The position numbers were made by a program, and so were the translations under genes. Shown piece by piece: positions 55,892 through 64,000 of a stretch of DNA of 64,000 nt (position 1 is the stretch's first letter; every line of letters begins with the position of its first letter). This DNA is from JAPOUP01 sp965199865 (GTDB lineage: Bacteria > Pseudomonadota > Alphaproteobacteria > Rhodobacterales > Rhodobacteraceae). Where the stretch lies: contig CBDATU010000011.1 of assembly GCA_965199865.1 (NCBI GenBank), positions 372,001-436,000 on the forward strand, read 5' to 3'. The notes below the pieces were generated by a model that saw only the letters and a program-made list of their open reading frames with translations, was not told where the DNA came from and did not search any database.

Positions 55892-57679
55892 TCACTGGTT
55901 CTCGGAAAGAACGTAGGTTCCAGGAGCCTTTGCCAGCACGGGATGTTTCGACTCATTGAGCGGCTGGGCGGGAATCCGCCTGCCGGAATGTTTCGTCAAC
56001 CATTCACCCCACCGAGGCCACCAGCTGCCTTCATGGCGCTCGGCGCTTTCACGCCAGTCCTCGGGCATCAGCCCCAAATCTTCATTGGTGAAATGACCGT
56101 ATTTCCGCTTGGCTGGGGGATTTATGATGCCGGCGATGTGTCCTGATTCGGAGAGGATGAAGTTCTTTGATTTCGACCCCATCCGCCTGACCCCGTTGAA
56201 GCTCGCCATCCAGGCCGCGATATGGTCGGTTTCGCAGGCAATGGCGCAGAGTGGTACCCGGACGTCCTTTACGGTAAGTCTTTCGCCAAGGATTTCCAGA
56301 CCGCCAACCGAAAACCTGTTCTCCTGGCAGAGCCAGCGAAGGTATTCCACGGCCATTCTTCCCGGAAGGTTGGTACCATCGCCATTCCAGTACAGAAGGT
56401 CAAAGGCTGGTGGCGCCTCGCCCATCATATAGCTGCGCACGGCAGGTCCATAGATTAGATCGTTGGCACGAAGAAACGAAAATGTCCTCGCCAGGAAAAA
56501 GCTCTCGAGGATACCGTGTCGGTCGCATTCGGCCTCGATGGCATCCACGAAATCGTCGGTCAGGAATGGTGTGAACTCACCGTGGTCCGAGAAATCGGTC
56601 AGGGTGGTGAAGAAGGTCGCCGACCTGACTGAACGGTCCCTCTTCCTGTTCAGATAGGCCAGTGTCATCGCGAGAGCGGTTCCACCAATGCAGTAGCCGA
56701 TAGTGTTGACCTGTTTTTCGCCTGTAATCTTCTTAACCTGCTCGATGGCTGCCAGGTAGCCCTCCTCAACATAGGTGTCGATTCCCGCATCCGCATAGGA
56801 TCTGTCCGGATTTTTCCAGCTCACCACGAACAGCGTGAAACCCTGTTCGACAATCCAGCGAACCAGAGAATTCTCGGGCCGGAGATCCATGATGTAGAAT
56901 TTGTTGATCCATGGCGGGAATACGACCAGCGGCACCCGTCGCACGGTGTCGGTCACTGGCGCGTAGCGGATCAGCTCGAACATCCGGTTACGGTAGACAA
57001 CTCCCCCTTCGGTTGTCGCGATGTTGCCGCCAACGGTGAACGCTTCCCGGTCCGCCAGCGTTACCAGCAGACCGTCCCTGCTCGCTTCTATGTCACGCAC
57101 AAGGTTCTCCAGGCCGTCGATCAGCGACTGGCCTTCGGTCTCGACCGCTTTCGAAAGGGCCTCGGGATTGGTTGCCAGAAAATTAGTCGGAGCGAACATA
57201 TCAATGATCTGGCGTGCGAAAAACTCCGCCCGGTTGCGTTCCGAATCGCTGAGGCCTTCCAGCCCTTCAGCTGCCGATCTGATCGCTTCGGCATTCAGGC
57301 GATACTGCTGCAGGATGAAGTGAAAGTATGGATGCGTCTTCCACATCTCGCTGGAAAAGCGACGATCCTGCGGTTCGTCATCCTCCGCCGCCGCCCTGCC
57401 AGTTACCAGCGTATTGCGTGTCTCGACGAAATGCTCCAGCGTCCGGCCCCAATAACCGACCTGACGTTCCAGAATGCTGGCCGGGTCACTCATCATCTGG
57501 GTCCACCAGGCCCCTGCGGTCTTCATGTAGAAATCCATACCCGGACCCTGCAGATCGGGGCTGACCTGGCGTTTGCTGGCAAGCGCGGCGATCATTCGCT
57601 GGGAAAGCTCTTCGATTCGAGCCACATTCGCCTGCAGCTTCTCAACATTCCGCCTTGAGGCGCTTTCGTCGGTTGTCAT
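55892..57679 (-). CDS. phaC: Class I poly(3-hydroxyalkanoate) synthase PhaC
   Basis: From ATG 57679, 595 aa, full length. The N-terminal PhaC domain (DFYMKTAGAWWTQMMSDPAS, VYRNRMFELIRYAPVT) is followed by VFPPWINKFYIMDLRPENSL. The lipase-like box with the catalytic cysteine is GYCIGGT, the aspartate region CAIACETDHIAAW, and the histidine SGHIAGIINPP. It polymerises 3-hydroxyacyl-CoA on granules. Divergent from phaZ, with 99 bases between start codons. Confidence 0.97.
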   Translation of the reverse strand: MTTDESASRRNVEKLQANVARIEELSQRMIAALASKRQVSPDLQGPGMDFYMKTAGAWWTQMMSDPASILERQVGYWGRTLEHFVETRNTLVTGRAAAEDDEPQDRRFSSEMWKTHPYFHFILQQYRLNAEAIRSAAEGLEGLSDSERNRAEFFARQIIDMFAPTNFLATNPEALSKAVETEGQSLIDGLENLVRDIEASRDGLLVTLADREAFTVGGNIATTEGGVVYRNRMFELIRYAPVTDTVRRVPLVVFPPWINKFYIMDLRPENSLVRWIVEQGFTLFVVSWKNPDRSYADAGIDTYVEEGYLAAIEQVKKITGEKQVNTIGYCIGGTALAMTLAYLNRKRDRSVRSATFFTTLTDFSDHGEFTPFLTDDFVDAIEAECDRHGILESFFLARTFSFLRANDLIYGPAVRSYMMGEAPPAFDLLYWNGDGTNLPGRMAVEYLRWLCQENRFSVGGLEILGERLTVKDVRVPLCAIACETDHIAAWMASFNGVRRMGSKSKNFILSESGHIAGIINPPAKRKYGHFTNEDLGLMPEDWRESAERHEGSWWPRWGEWLTKHSGRRIPAQPLNESKHPVLAKAPGTYVLSENQ

Positions 57680-57778
57680 CGCCAAAAGTCCGTTTATTTT
57701 GCGCCTGCAGCATAACGCGTATGGCCTTCCCGGCAAACGCGGCTTTTTGACATCCGCGGAAGCACAGAGGGAATACAT

Positions 57779-59161
57779 ATGCGCTATATGGTAGCCTACG
57801 ACCTTATGGAGACGGTTCGCAATACGAACCAGTGGCTTGGTGCAACGGCGCTGGCGATCGGGTCATACCCGGTGACCGGACTGTTCCCGCATCCCATCTT
57901 TCCACTTGTTGCCGCCTGGGGCGAGGTGACCGAGCGTTCCTTCTCCCGCATGGTCACCAAACCAGACTGGGGCATTCGCACGTTTACATGTGAGGATGGT
58001 CGGGACCATCTGGTCAAGGTCGAGACCATTGTTGAGCGTCCCTTCGGAGATCTTGTCCATTTTCGGGTTCAGGGTCGTCCGCCACAGCCACGCCGACTCC
58101 TTCTGGTGGCCCCAATGTCGGGTCACTATGCGACATTGCTGCGTTCGACGGTGAAAAGCCTGATCCCGCACTGCGAAGTCTATGTGACGGACTGGCACAA
58201 CGCACGCGACATTCCGGTTTCCGTAGGAAAGTTTGATATCGAGGACCAGACCCGCTACCTCATTGAATTCATGCGTGCGCTGGGATCCGACACCCATGTC
58301 ATCGCCGTCTGCCAGCCTGCTCCGCTGGCGCTGGCGGCGACAGCCTTTCTCGCCGAATACAGCCCGGAGTCACAGCCACGGACCCTGACCCTGATCGGCG
58401 GACCGGTCGATCCTGATGCCGCCCCAACGGAAGTCACCGATTTTGGGCGCCGGGTGACAATGGGTCAACTGGAGGAGCTCGCCATTCAGCGCGTGGGGTT
58501 CAAATACGCCGGAGCGGGAAGACTGGTTTACCCGGGAATGCTGCAGCTGGCGGGGTTCATTTCAATGAATACGGAAAGCCACGCGACAGCCTTTGCCGAG
58601 CAGATTCTTCGCGCCGCCAAGGGCGAGGCTGGCGACCATGACCGGCACAACCGGTTCTACGACGAATACCTGGCCGTGATGGACATGACGGCGGAATTCT
58701 ATCTTTCCACGGTCAAACGCATATTCAAGTCGCGCGAGATCGCCCGCAACGCCTTTTCCGTGGACGGCAGTCCCATAGACATTGGCATGATCACGGATGT
58801 GGCGGTGAAAGTCGTGGAAGGCGAAGATGATGACATCAGCGCACCTGGGCAATGTCATGCGGCGCTCGACCTGCTGACTGGCCTCTCCCCTGACATGAAG
58901 GCAAGCCATCTTGAGCCTGGCGCAGGTCATTACGGGATTTTTGCCGGCAGATCCTGGCGTGAAAACATCCGTCCGCTTGTGCTGGACTTCATCGATGGCA
59001 ATTCAGGGCAGGGGAAGCCCGCAGGCCCGAAATCCTATCCAGTCCGCAGACCGGGGAAGGAGGCAGCGGGTGCGACGACACGGCCTCCACGTCGGCTTAA
59101 CGGCACCGGGACTCACAAAGTAGGTGCCGGGAGGATCGGATCGCCCGGCGCGGACGGATAG
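57779..59161 (+). CDS. phaZ: Intracellular PHA depolymerase PhaZ
   Basis: A 460-aa alpha/beta hydrolase mobilising stored polymer: MRYMVAYDLMETVRNTNQWL, LLVAPMSGHYATLLRSTVKS, CEVYVTDWHNARDIPVSVGKF. The lipase-box equivalent has cysteine, VCQPAPLALAA near residue 178, as in cytoplasmic depolymerases, and the histidine is in EPGAGHYGIFAG. The last about 45 residues (PGKEAAGATTRPPRRLNGTG) are low complexity and extend beyond the usual end, so the stop may have been lost. Start ATG 57779 with AGAGGG upstream. Confidence 0.94.
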   Translation: MRYMVAYDLMETVRNTNQWLGATALAIGSYPVTGLFPHPIFPLVAAWGEVTERSFSRMVTKPDWGIRTFTCEDGRDHLVKVETIVERPFGDLVHFRVQGRPPQPRRLLLVAPMSGHYATLLRSTVKSLIPHCEVYVTDWHNARDIPVSVGKFDIEDQTRYLIEFMRALGSDTHVIAVCQPAPLALAATAFLAEYSPESQPRTLTLIGGPVDPDAAPTEVTDFGRRVTMGQLEELAIQRVGFKYAGAGRLVYPGMLQLAGFISMNTESHATAFAEQILRAAKGEAGDHDRHNRFYDEYLAVMDMTAEFYLSTVKRIFKSREIARNAFSVDGSPIDIGMITDVAVKVVEGEDDDISAPGQCHAALDLLTGLSPDMKASHLEPGAGHYGIFAGRSWRENIRPLVLDFIDGNSGQGKPAGPKSYPVRRPGKEAAGATTRPPRRLNGTGTHKVGAGRIGSPGADG

Positions 59162-59507
59162 CGGCATTGCTGAAGTTCGCCGGGACTGTCGGGAAAGGCA
59201 CCTGGCCGGGGCGGACATATAGGAGTGACTGAAGTTCAGGAAACTGGCTTCTGTGCGCCAAACGGGCCCTTGACATCCCACAGGAAATTGGCGCTGCCTT
59301 CGGAGGGTGCGTCAGGTAAGGCGCCGGCCTGCGTCGGCCGACCCTCACCAGGGTTCCCTGCCTGCTCGGTCCAATGGATGTCCTCCGGTTGCGTCCTGCT
59401 GAATGCGGATATGCCCAAAAGGAATGTCAGGGCCACAATGACGTGCTGTGCCGCACGGGTGCCGACCTAATGCGTGTCGACGGCCAACTCGGTTCCAATG
59501 CCACCGC
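59162..59507. other. Intergenic, nothing recognised
   Basis: About 345 bases between the convergent phaZ and SDR genes. No gene, RNA or strong hairpin seen. Confidence 0.4.
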
Positions 59508-60263
59508 TCAGTGGGCTGTCCAGCCTCCGTCGACCATAATCGAGCTTCCCGTAACCATCGCCGATGCGTCCGACGCCAGAAATACCACCGCACCCATCAC
59601 ATCCCCGACCTCAGCAATCCGACCCAGTTTTATCATCGACATAATCCAGTCACGTTTCTCCGGGTCGCTGAGGGTCGCTTCACTCAGGGGGGTGCGGATG
59701 AATGTGGGACAGACCGTGTTGACGCGTATCCCACGTTCGCCCCATTCGATCGCCATGGCTTTGGTGAACCCCTCAACCCCATGTTTGGTGCCGCAGTAGA
59801 GAGCGCGCTCAATTCCGCCGATATGTCCCATCTGGCTGGATATCTGGATGATTGAGCCGCCCTGGTCCATCTGCGCCGCCGCTTCCCGAGCGAGGAAATA
59901 GGCGGCACGAAAATTTACGGCGGTGACGGTATCGAAATCCTCAGGTCTGGTGTCCAGCGCTGGCGAATGGCGAGCGAGGCCCGCCGAATTGACGACAATT
60001 CCGAATGGCCCGTGCTCGGAGAACAGTGCACGCACGGCATCAAGATCGGTCACATCCAGAACGGCGCTACTCGCGCTCAGTCCCGCCTCGCGCATCGCCT
60101 CCGCAGCCGTCTCCAGCGTAGTCCTACCGCGTGCGGCGATGATCACCTCCGCACCGGCCTCGGCCAATGCCACTGCGCAGCCGAGACCGATGCCCTGAGA
60201 GCCGCCGGTAACAAGAGCGCGTCGGCCGTCCAGGCGAAATGATGGTGTCTTCGGCAGTTTCAT
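59508..60263 (-). CDS. Short-chain dehydrogenase/reductase (SDR)
   Basis: From ATG 60263, 251 aa classical SDR. Cofactor motif TGGSQGIGLG at 19-28, VNSAGLARHSP (NNAG-like), catalytic YCGTK with SISSQMG-like IIQISSQMGHIGG upstream, and GWTAH C-terminus after IMVDGG. Many relatives are gluconate 5-dehydrogenase-like; the substrate is unknown. The longer frame to 60386 adds a proline/arginine-rich N-terminus without family support. Confidence 0.92.
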   Translation of the reverse strand: MKLPKTPSFRLDGRRALVTGGSQGIGLGCAVALAEAGAEVIIAARGRTTLETAAEAMREAGLSASSAVLDVTDLDAVRALFSEHGPFGIVVNSAGLARHSPALDTRPEDFDTVTAVNFRAAYFLAREAAAQMDQGGSIIQISSQMGHIGGIERALYCGTKHGVEGFTKAMAIEWGERGIRVNTVCPTFIRTPLSEATLSDPEKRDWIMSMIKLGRIAEVGDVMGAVVFLASDASAMVTGSSIMVDGGWTAH

Positions 60264-60613
60264 AAGTGGTCTCCTGGAATGGCGGAATGGTGGAGGCTGC
60301 GGCATGGAAGGAATACGGCGTGGTGGTTTGCCCAGGCCGGCACCGAGGAGCGAGCCGTTGGACGGAAGCCGGGGCAGAGGCTCCACGGCCGCAGCCAGAG
60401 CGGATGTCGACTGGCAGGAATGTCTCGATCAATGGTTGGGGCAGGCTCTGCGTGCGCCACCTGCCCGTGGCGGCAGTTGGGTTTGGCGCGCTCGGGAAAT
60501 TCGCGATTGCGCGAACAGTCGCTGGTCCACTGATGTCGGGTTGCGGAATTCGACATGACGGGGGCAGGTGCTGCCTCCCGGTCTCCTCTGCGTTACGTGG
60601 CTCACACGACATC

Positions 60614-61045
60614 TCAGGCCGCTCCGTTCCACTGAAACTCTCCGCCTGGCCCGAGTGGTGAGAACGGGTTATGGGCGATCTCCCAGATATGCCCGTCCAG
60701 ATCGGCGAAATACGCGATATGACCACCCCAGAATATGTCATGTGGCTCCTTGATACCCCGGCCACCTGCCGCCAGAGCGGCTCGGTAGACTGGCGCGACT
60801 TCTTCCTTTGACGCCACATTATGGGCCAATGTGATGCCGGAAAACCCCGCAATGTCGGATTCCTTGATCCCCATATCCCTGGCAAGCGCGGTTCTGGAAT
60901 AGAGTCCGAGCGTCTGACCGATCAGGTCGAACGCGATCACTCCGTCAGGGCTTGCAACCCGCTTCCAGCCCAGTGCTTCGTAGAAAGTCGCGGATCGCTC
61001 CATGTCGGCGACCGCGAGGGTGATCAGGCTTATGCGCTGTTCCAT
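60614..61045 (-). CDS. VOC-superfamily (glyoxalase/dioxygenase fold) protein
   Basis: From ATG 61045, 143 aa: MEQRISLITLAVADMERSAT, FYEALGWKRVASPDGVIAFD, VASKEEVAPVYRAALAAGGR, GGHIAYFADLDGHIWEIAHN. This is the one-domain VOC fold with the metal-ligand glutamate in HIWEIAHNP. Substrate unknown; close relatives are annotated as glyoxalase-like. Confidence 0.9.
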   Translation of the reverse strand: MEQRISLITLAVADMERSATFYEALGWKRVASPDGVIAFDLIGQTLGLYSRTALARDMGIKESDIAGFSGITLAHNVASKEEVAPVYRAALAAGGRGIKEPHDIFWGGHIAYFADLDGHIWEIAHNPFSPLGPGGEFQWNGAA

Positions 61046-61173
61046 GTCTTTCCTCCATGTTCGGCAGTCAGGCAAGGAATCTGGGGAGAGACTGTACCAC
61101 CCTCCCCACGGGTTGCCGCGGGGTTCTTTGGATATGTGCAGTGTCCCTGAGAGCCCAACCCGGTGGTCCCTGG

Positions 61174-61953
61174 CTATCCATCGTGGAGTCCAAGCACCTC
61201 TTCGATGCTCGCCTCGATAAGCTTCAGGCATTCCGGGGTCGAAAATCGGTGGTCCGCACCCTTCACCAGCGTGAGACGGATGTCGGATCCGCTGGCATGA
61301 GCCAATAGCCGCATCGAGACCGAAATCTCCACATCCGCATCCTCCGTGCCGTGCAACAGACGCACCGGATACGGGACCGGCAGCGGCTTCCGCAATACCA
61401 GGTTGTCACGTCCATCCTCAATCAGTCTGTGGGTGATGACATAAGGATCGTCCGAATAGTCGTTTGGAAGGGCCACCTGACCGCGCTCCAGGAGTGCATT
61501 TCGCTGTGCCTGTGAGAATCCGGCCCACATCGAATCCTCGGTAAAGTCCGGTGCAGCCGCAATTCCGACCAGTCCTTGGATCAGTTCCCTCTCCTGCAGC
61601 CGAATCGCAAGATTCAGTGCGATCCAGCCGCCCATGGACGAGCCGACAAGCACTGCCGCGCCATCGACCAGTTTCGATACTGCCGAGGCGGCATCATCGG
61701 TCCAGTCGCCGATGCATCCATCGGTGAACTTTCCAGAACTTCGCCCATGCCCCGAATAGTCGAATCGCAGAAACGCCCGGCGCCGCGATCTGGCCCAGTT
61801 CTCGAGATGGACGGCCTTGGTTCCGTCCATGTCCGATAGGAACCCGCCGAGAAAGACGATACAGGGCCCGTCACCTTCTGTCCGGTGATAGGCGAGCCGA
61901 CGCCCCTGTGGCGTCTCCAGAAACGATGGATCAGGCAATGATGACTCCTTCAA
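61174..61953 (-). CDS. Alpha/beta hydrolase (ABHD10-like)
   Basis: A 259-aa hydrolase: LAYHRTEGDGPCIVFLGGFL, SDMDGTKAVHLENWARSRRR, LRFDYSGHGRSSGKF, nucleophile serine in VGSSMGGWIALNLA, acid region LLHGTEDADVEISVSMRLL, and histidine KGADHRFSTPE. The GGFLSDMDGTKA element is typical of bacterial relatives of ABHD10 thioesterase. It is upstream of and on the same strand as the VOC and SDR genes. Confidence 0.9.
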   Translation of the reverse strand: MKESSLPDPSFLETPQGRRLAYHRTEGDGPCIVFLGGFLSDMDGTKAVHLENWARSRRRAFLRFDYSGHGRSSGKFTDGCIGDWTDDAASAVSKLVDGAAVLVGSSMGGWIALNLAIRLQERELIQGLVGIAAAPDFTEDSMWAGFSQAQRNALLERGQVALPNDYSDDPYVITHRLIEDGRDNLVLRKPLPVPYPVRLLHGTEDADVEISVSMRLLAHASGSDIRLTLVKGADHRFSTPECLKLIEASIEEVLGLHDG

Positions 61954-62105
61954 CTATGCTTGGGAATTCGCACGTTCCGGGATGGGGTGAAAGTCCCTGC
62001 CGTTCGGCCTGTTGACAATTTTCAATGCAGCCGTCACATAGCGCGCCGGAAAGAGTACCCGCAACCGGGCGTTCCGTGGGCGCCAGACCGACGAGGAGAG
62101 CTATG

Positions 62106-64000
62106 ATGGCCCAGATTTCCCTAACCTTTCCTGATGGCAGCATACATCAGTTCGAATCCGGCATAACTCCCGCCGAAGTGGCCGCGTCCATCGCGCCATC
62201 ACTGGCCAGAAAGGCCATTTCCGCAACAGTGGACAGCCTGCATTACGATCTGCAGTGGCCCATTGAGCGGGACGCTCAGATCACGCTGCACACGCTGGCG
62301 GATGATGCTCAGGCCCTTGAGCTGATTCGCCATGACTGTGCGCATATCATGGCACGGGCGGTGCAGGACATCTGGCCTGAAGTGAAGGTAACAATTGGGC
62401 CAGTCATAGAACATGGCTGGTATTACGACTTTGACAGGAGCGAACCCTTCACGCCTGAGGATCTCGGCTTGATCGAAAGCAGAATGAAGGAGATCATCAA
62501 TCGCCGTGATCCGGTGACGACGGAGCTGTGGGAACGCGAGCGGGCAAAGAGATATTACGCCGCGAATCTCGAACCGTACAAAGTCGAACTGATCGAGGCG
62601 ATCCCTGAAGGTGAACCGATCCGGATGTACTGGCATGGTCACTGGCAGGATCTCTGCCGCGGGCCACATTTCCAGCATACCGGCCAGGTGCCCGCCGACG
62701 CTTTCAGGCTGACAGGTGTTGCGGGGGCGTATTGGCGCGGTGACAGCTCACGACCCATGCTGCAGCGCATCTACGGCGTCGCCTTCAGAAACAGGAAAGA
62801 CCTCAGGACGCACCTGACTATGCTGGAGGAAGCCGCGAAACGTGACCACCGCAAGCTCGGGCGCGAGATGAATCTGTTTCACATGCAGGAGGAAGCGCCC
62901 GGGCAGGTGTTCTGGCATCCGAGTGGCTGGAGAATCTTTACGACCCTGCAGGATTACATGCGTCGCAAGCAGACCCAGGGCGGATATGTGGAAGTGAACA
63001 CGCCTCAGGTGGTCGACCGAAGGCTCTGGGAGGAATCCGGGCATTGGGAAAAGTTCCAGGAGCATATGTTCATCGTCGAGGTTGATGAGGAACATGCACG
63101 GGAAAAGGCTGTCAGCGCGCTGAAGCCGATGAACTGCCCCTGTCATGTGCAGATATTCAAACAGGGTCTTAAGTCCTATCGTGACCTGCCTCTGCGCATG
63201 GCTGAGTTCGGATCCTGCAGCCGATATGAGCCCTCGGGCGCCCTGCATGGCATCATGCGTGTGCGTGGCTTCACGCAGGACGATGCGCATATTTTCTGCA
63301 CGGAGGATCAGATTGAGAGTGAAACCTCCATCTACATCAAATGGCTGACAGAGGTTTATTCCGAGCTCGGCTTCCCTGAATTTAAGGTGAAGTATTCCGA
63401 CCGACCCGAAGTGAGGGCAGGTGCCGATGACGTGTGGGACCGGGCGGAACAGGCATTGCTGGACGCTACGCACAAAGCGGGTCTGGAGCCCGATCTCAAT
63501 CCGGGCGAGGGAGCGTTCTACGGACCCAAGCTGGAATTCGTTCTCACGGACGCCATCGGCCGGGATTGGCAGTGCGGGACCCATCAGGTGGATTTCGTGC
63601 TGCCTGAGCGGCTTGGAGCCTCATATATCGGCCCCGACGGCGACAGGCACCGACCCGTCATGCTGCACCGTGCATGTCTGGGATCGTTCGAACGCTTTAT
63701 CGGAATCCTGATTGAAAGCCATGCCGGCAGGCTTCCATTCTGGCTTGCGCCACGGCAGGTGGTTGTGGCCTCAATCGTATCGGATGCGGATGGATATGTA
63801 GCCAGGGTGACCGCTGAACTGAAGTCGCAGGGCATTCGGGCCGAAGCGGATGTGCGCAATGAGAAGATCGGTTACAAGGTCCGTGAACACTCATTGGCAA
63901 AGGTGCCCGTGATACTGGCCTGCGGCATGAGGGAAACCGAGGAGGGCACGGTTTCGGTGCGGCGGCTGGGAGAGAAGCGGACGCATGTAAGGGCACTTGG
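62106..64000 (+). CDS. thrS: Threonyl-tRNA synthetase (cut by window end)
   Basis: From ATG 62106 (AGGAGAG five bases upstream; an adjacent ATG at 62103 is too close) about 631 codons are open to the window end, so only the last residues are missing. N-terminal TGS domain MAQISLTFPDGSIHQFESGI, editing domain with HDCAHIMARAVQDIWPEVKV and GPHFQHTGQVP, then class II catalytic core with KPMNCPCHVQIFK (zinc cysteine), FGSCSRYEPSGALHGIMRVRG-type motif 2, and an anticodon-binding domain (WLAPRQVVVASIVSD, CGMRETEEGTVSVRRLG). Canonical enzyme; no T-box is seen upstream. Confidence 0.96.
   Translation, partial: MAQISLTFPDGSIHQFESGITPAEVAASIAPSLARKAISATVDSLHYDLQWPIERDAQITLHTLADDAQALELIRHDCAHIMARAVQDIWPEVKVTIGPVIEHGWYYDFDRSEPFTPEDLGLIESRMKEIINRRDPVTTELWERERAKRYYAANLEPYKVELIEAIPEGEPIRMYWHGHWQDLCRGPHFQHTGQVPADAFRLTGVAGAYWRGDSSRPMLQRIYGVAFRNRKDLRTHLTMLEEAAKRDHRKLGREMNLFHMQEEAPGQVFWHPSGWRIFTTLQDYMRRKQTQGGYVEVNTPQVVDRRLWEESGHWEKFQEHMFIVEVDEEHAREKAVSALKPMNCPCHVQIFKQGLKSYRDLPLRMAEFGSCSRYEPSGALHGIMRVRGFTQDDAHIFCTEDQIESETSIYIKWLTEVYSELGFPEFKVKYSDRPEVRAGADDVWDRAEQALLDATHKAGLEPDLNPGEGAFYGPKLEFVLTDAIGRDWQCGTHQVDFVLPERLGASYIGPDGDRHRPVMLHRACLGSFERFIGILIESHAGRLPFWLAPRQVVVASIVSDADGYVARVTAELKSQGIRAEADVRNEKIGYKVREHSLAKVPVILACGMRETEEGTVSVRRLGEKRTHVRAL

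Noticed and set aside
61954..62105. T-box or other leader control of thrS
   Set aside because: No T-box sequence or specifier hairpin is visible in the 150-base gap, and T-boxes are not expected in this group.
1..64000. CRISPR arrays, rRNA genes, prophage structural genes
   Set aside because: No regularly spaced direct repeats, rRNA segments or phage proteins were seen.

Overview
The window looks like a chromosomal segment of a GC-rich alphaproteobacterium. Signs of this are the mraZ-rsmH-ftsL-ftsI order, DUF1127, DUF3572, DUF6280 and DUF6476 small proteins, the rpoH / rluD / DUF6476 neighbourhood, the pcm-tolC pair, and a full polyhydroxyalkanoate (PHA) storage locus (phaR, phasin, phaC, phaZ). 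I cannot fix the genus from sequence alone. Most coding density is ordinary housekeeping, interrupted by short accessory patches with insertion sequences and decayed genes.

Layout. 1-3.2 kb: start of the division/cell-wall cluster on the minus strand, with ftsI cut by the window edge and a candidate mraZ promoter. 3.5-12.9 kb: apbC/mrp, DUF1127, uvrD/pcrA, an FMN alpha-hydroxyacid dehydrogenase and pyruvate carboxylase. 12.9-17.7 kb: a transposase-like relic beside tRNA-Gly(GCC), then a SWIM/SNF2 helicase split by a frameshift. 17.7-24.7 kb: HIT protein, a frameshifted mttB-type methyltransferase, a HAD phosphatase, a 1064-aa self-sufficient reductive dehalogenase and DUF3572. 25.5-28.8 kb: valS. 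28.8-34.8 kb: accessory island with a two-gene PIN-nuclease module, an ISAs1-family element with a dead transposase but intact ends, a frameshifted GSU2403-type nucleotidyltransferase, a long hairpin and IS110 relics. 34.9-46.1 kb: class V aminotransferase, ABC exporter, glycosyltransferase, ygfZ, efp, DUF6280, a membrane protein, cobQ, a PopZ-position protein, tolC and pcm. 46.2-47.4 kb: an apparently intact ISAs1-family element with 10-bp target duplications. 47.7-50.6 kb: tRNA-Cys(GCA), rpoH, rluD, DUF6476. 51.5-54.3 kb: an unrecognised gene family flanking a nonsense-mutated SAM methyltransferase. 54.6-59.2 kb: PHA cycle genes. 59.5-64 kb: SDR, VOC protein, alpha/beta hydrolase and thrS (cut by the window end).

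Two themes tie genes together. The reductive dehalogenase needs a corrinoid, the MttB-family protein acts on a corrinoid protein, and cobQ makes cobyric acid, so the segment has a cobamide flavour although the genes are not in one operon. The PHA genes form a cycle: PhaC makes polymer, PhaZ degrades it, the phasin coats granules and PhaR represses the phasin.

Several genes carry single-base lesions (SNF2 helicase, mttB, GSU2403 nucleotidyltransferase) or in-frame stops (methyltransferase, one ISAs1 transposase). This suggests ongoing gene decay in an IS-rich genome, but at least three lesions sit in short G/C runs, so assembly error must be excluded first.
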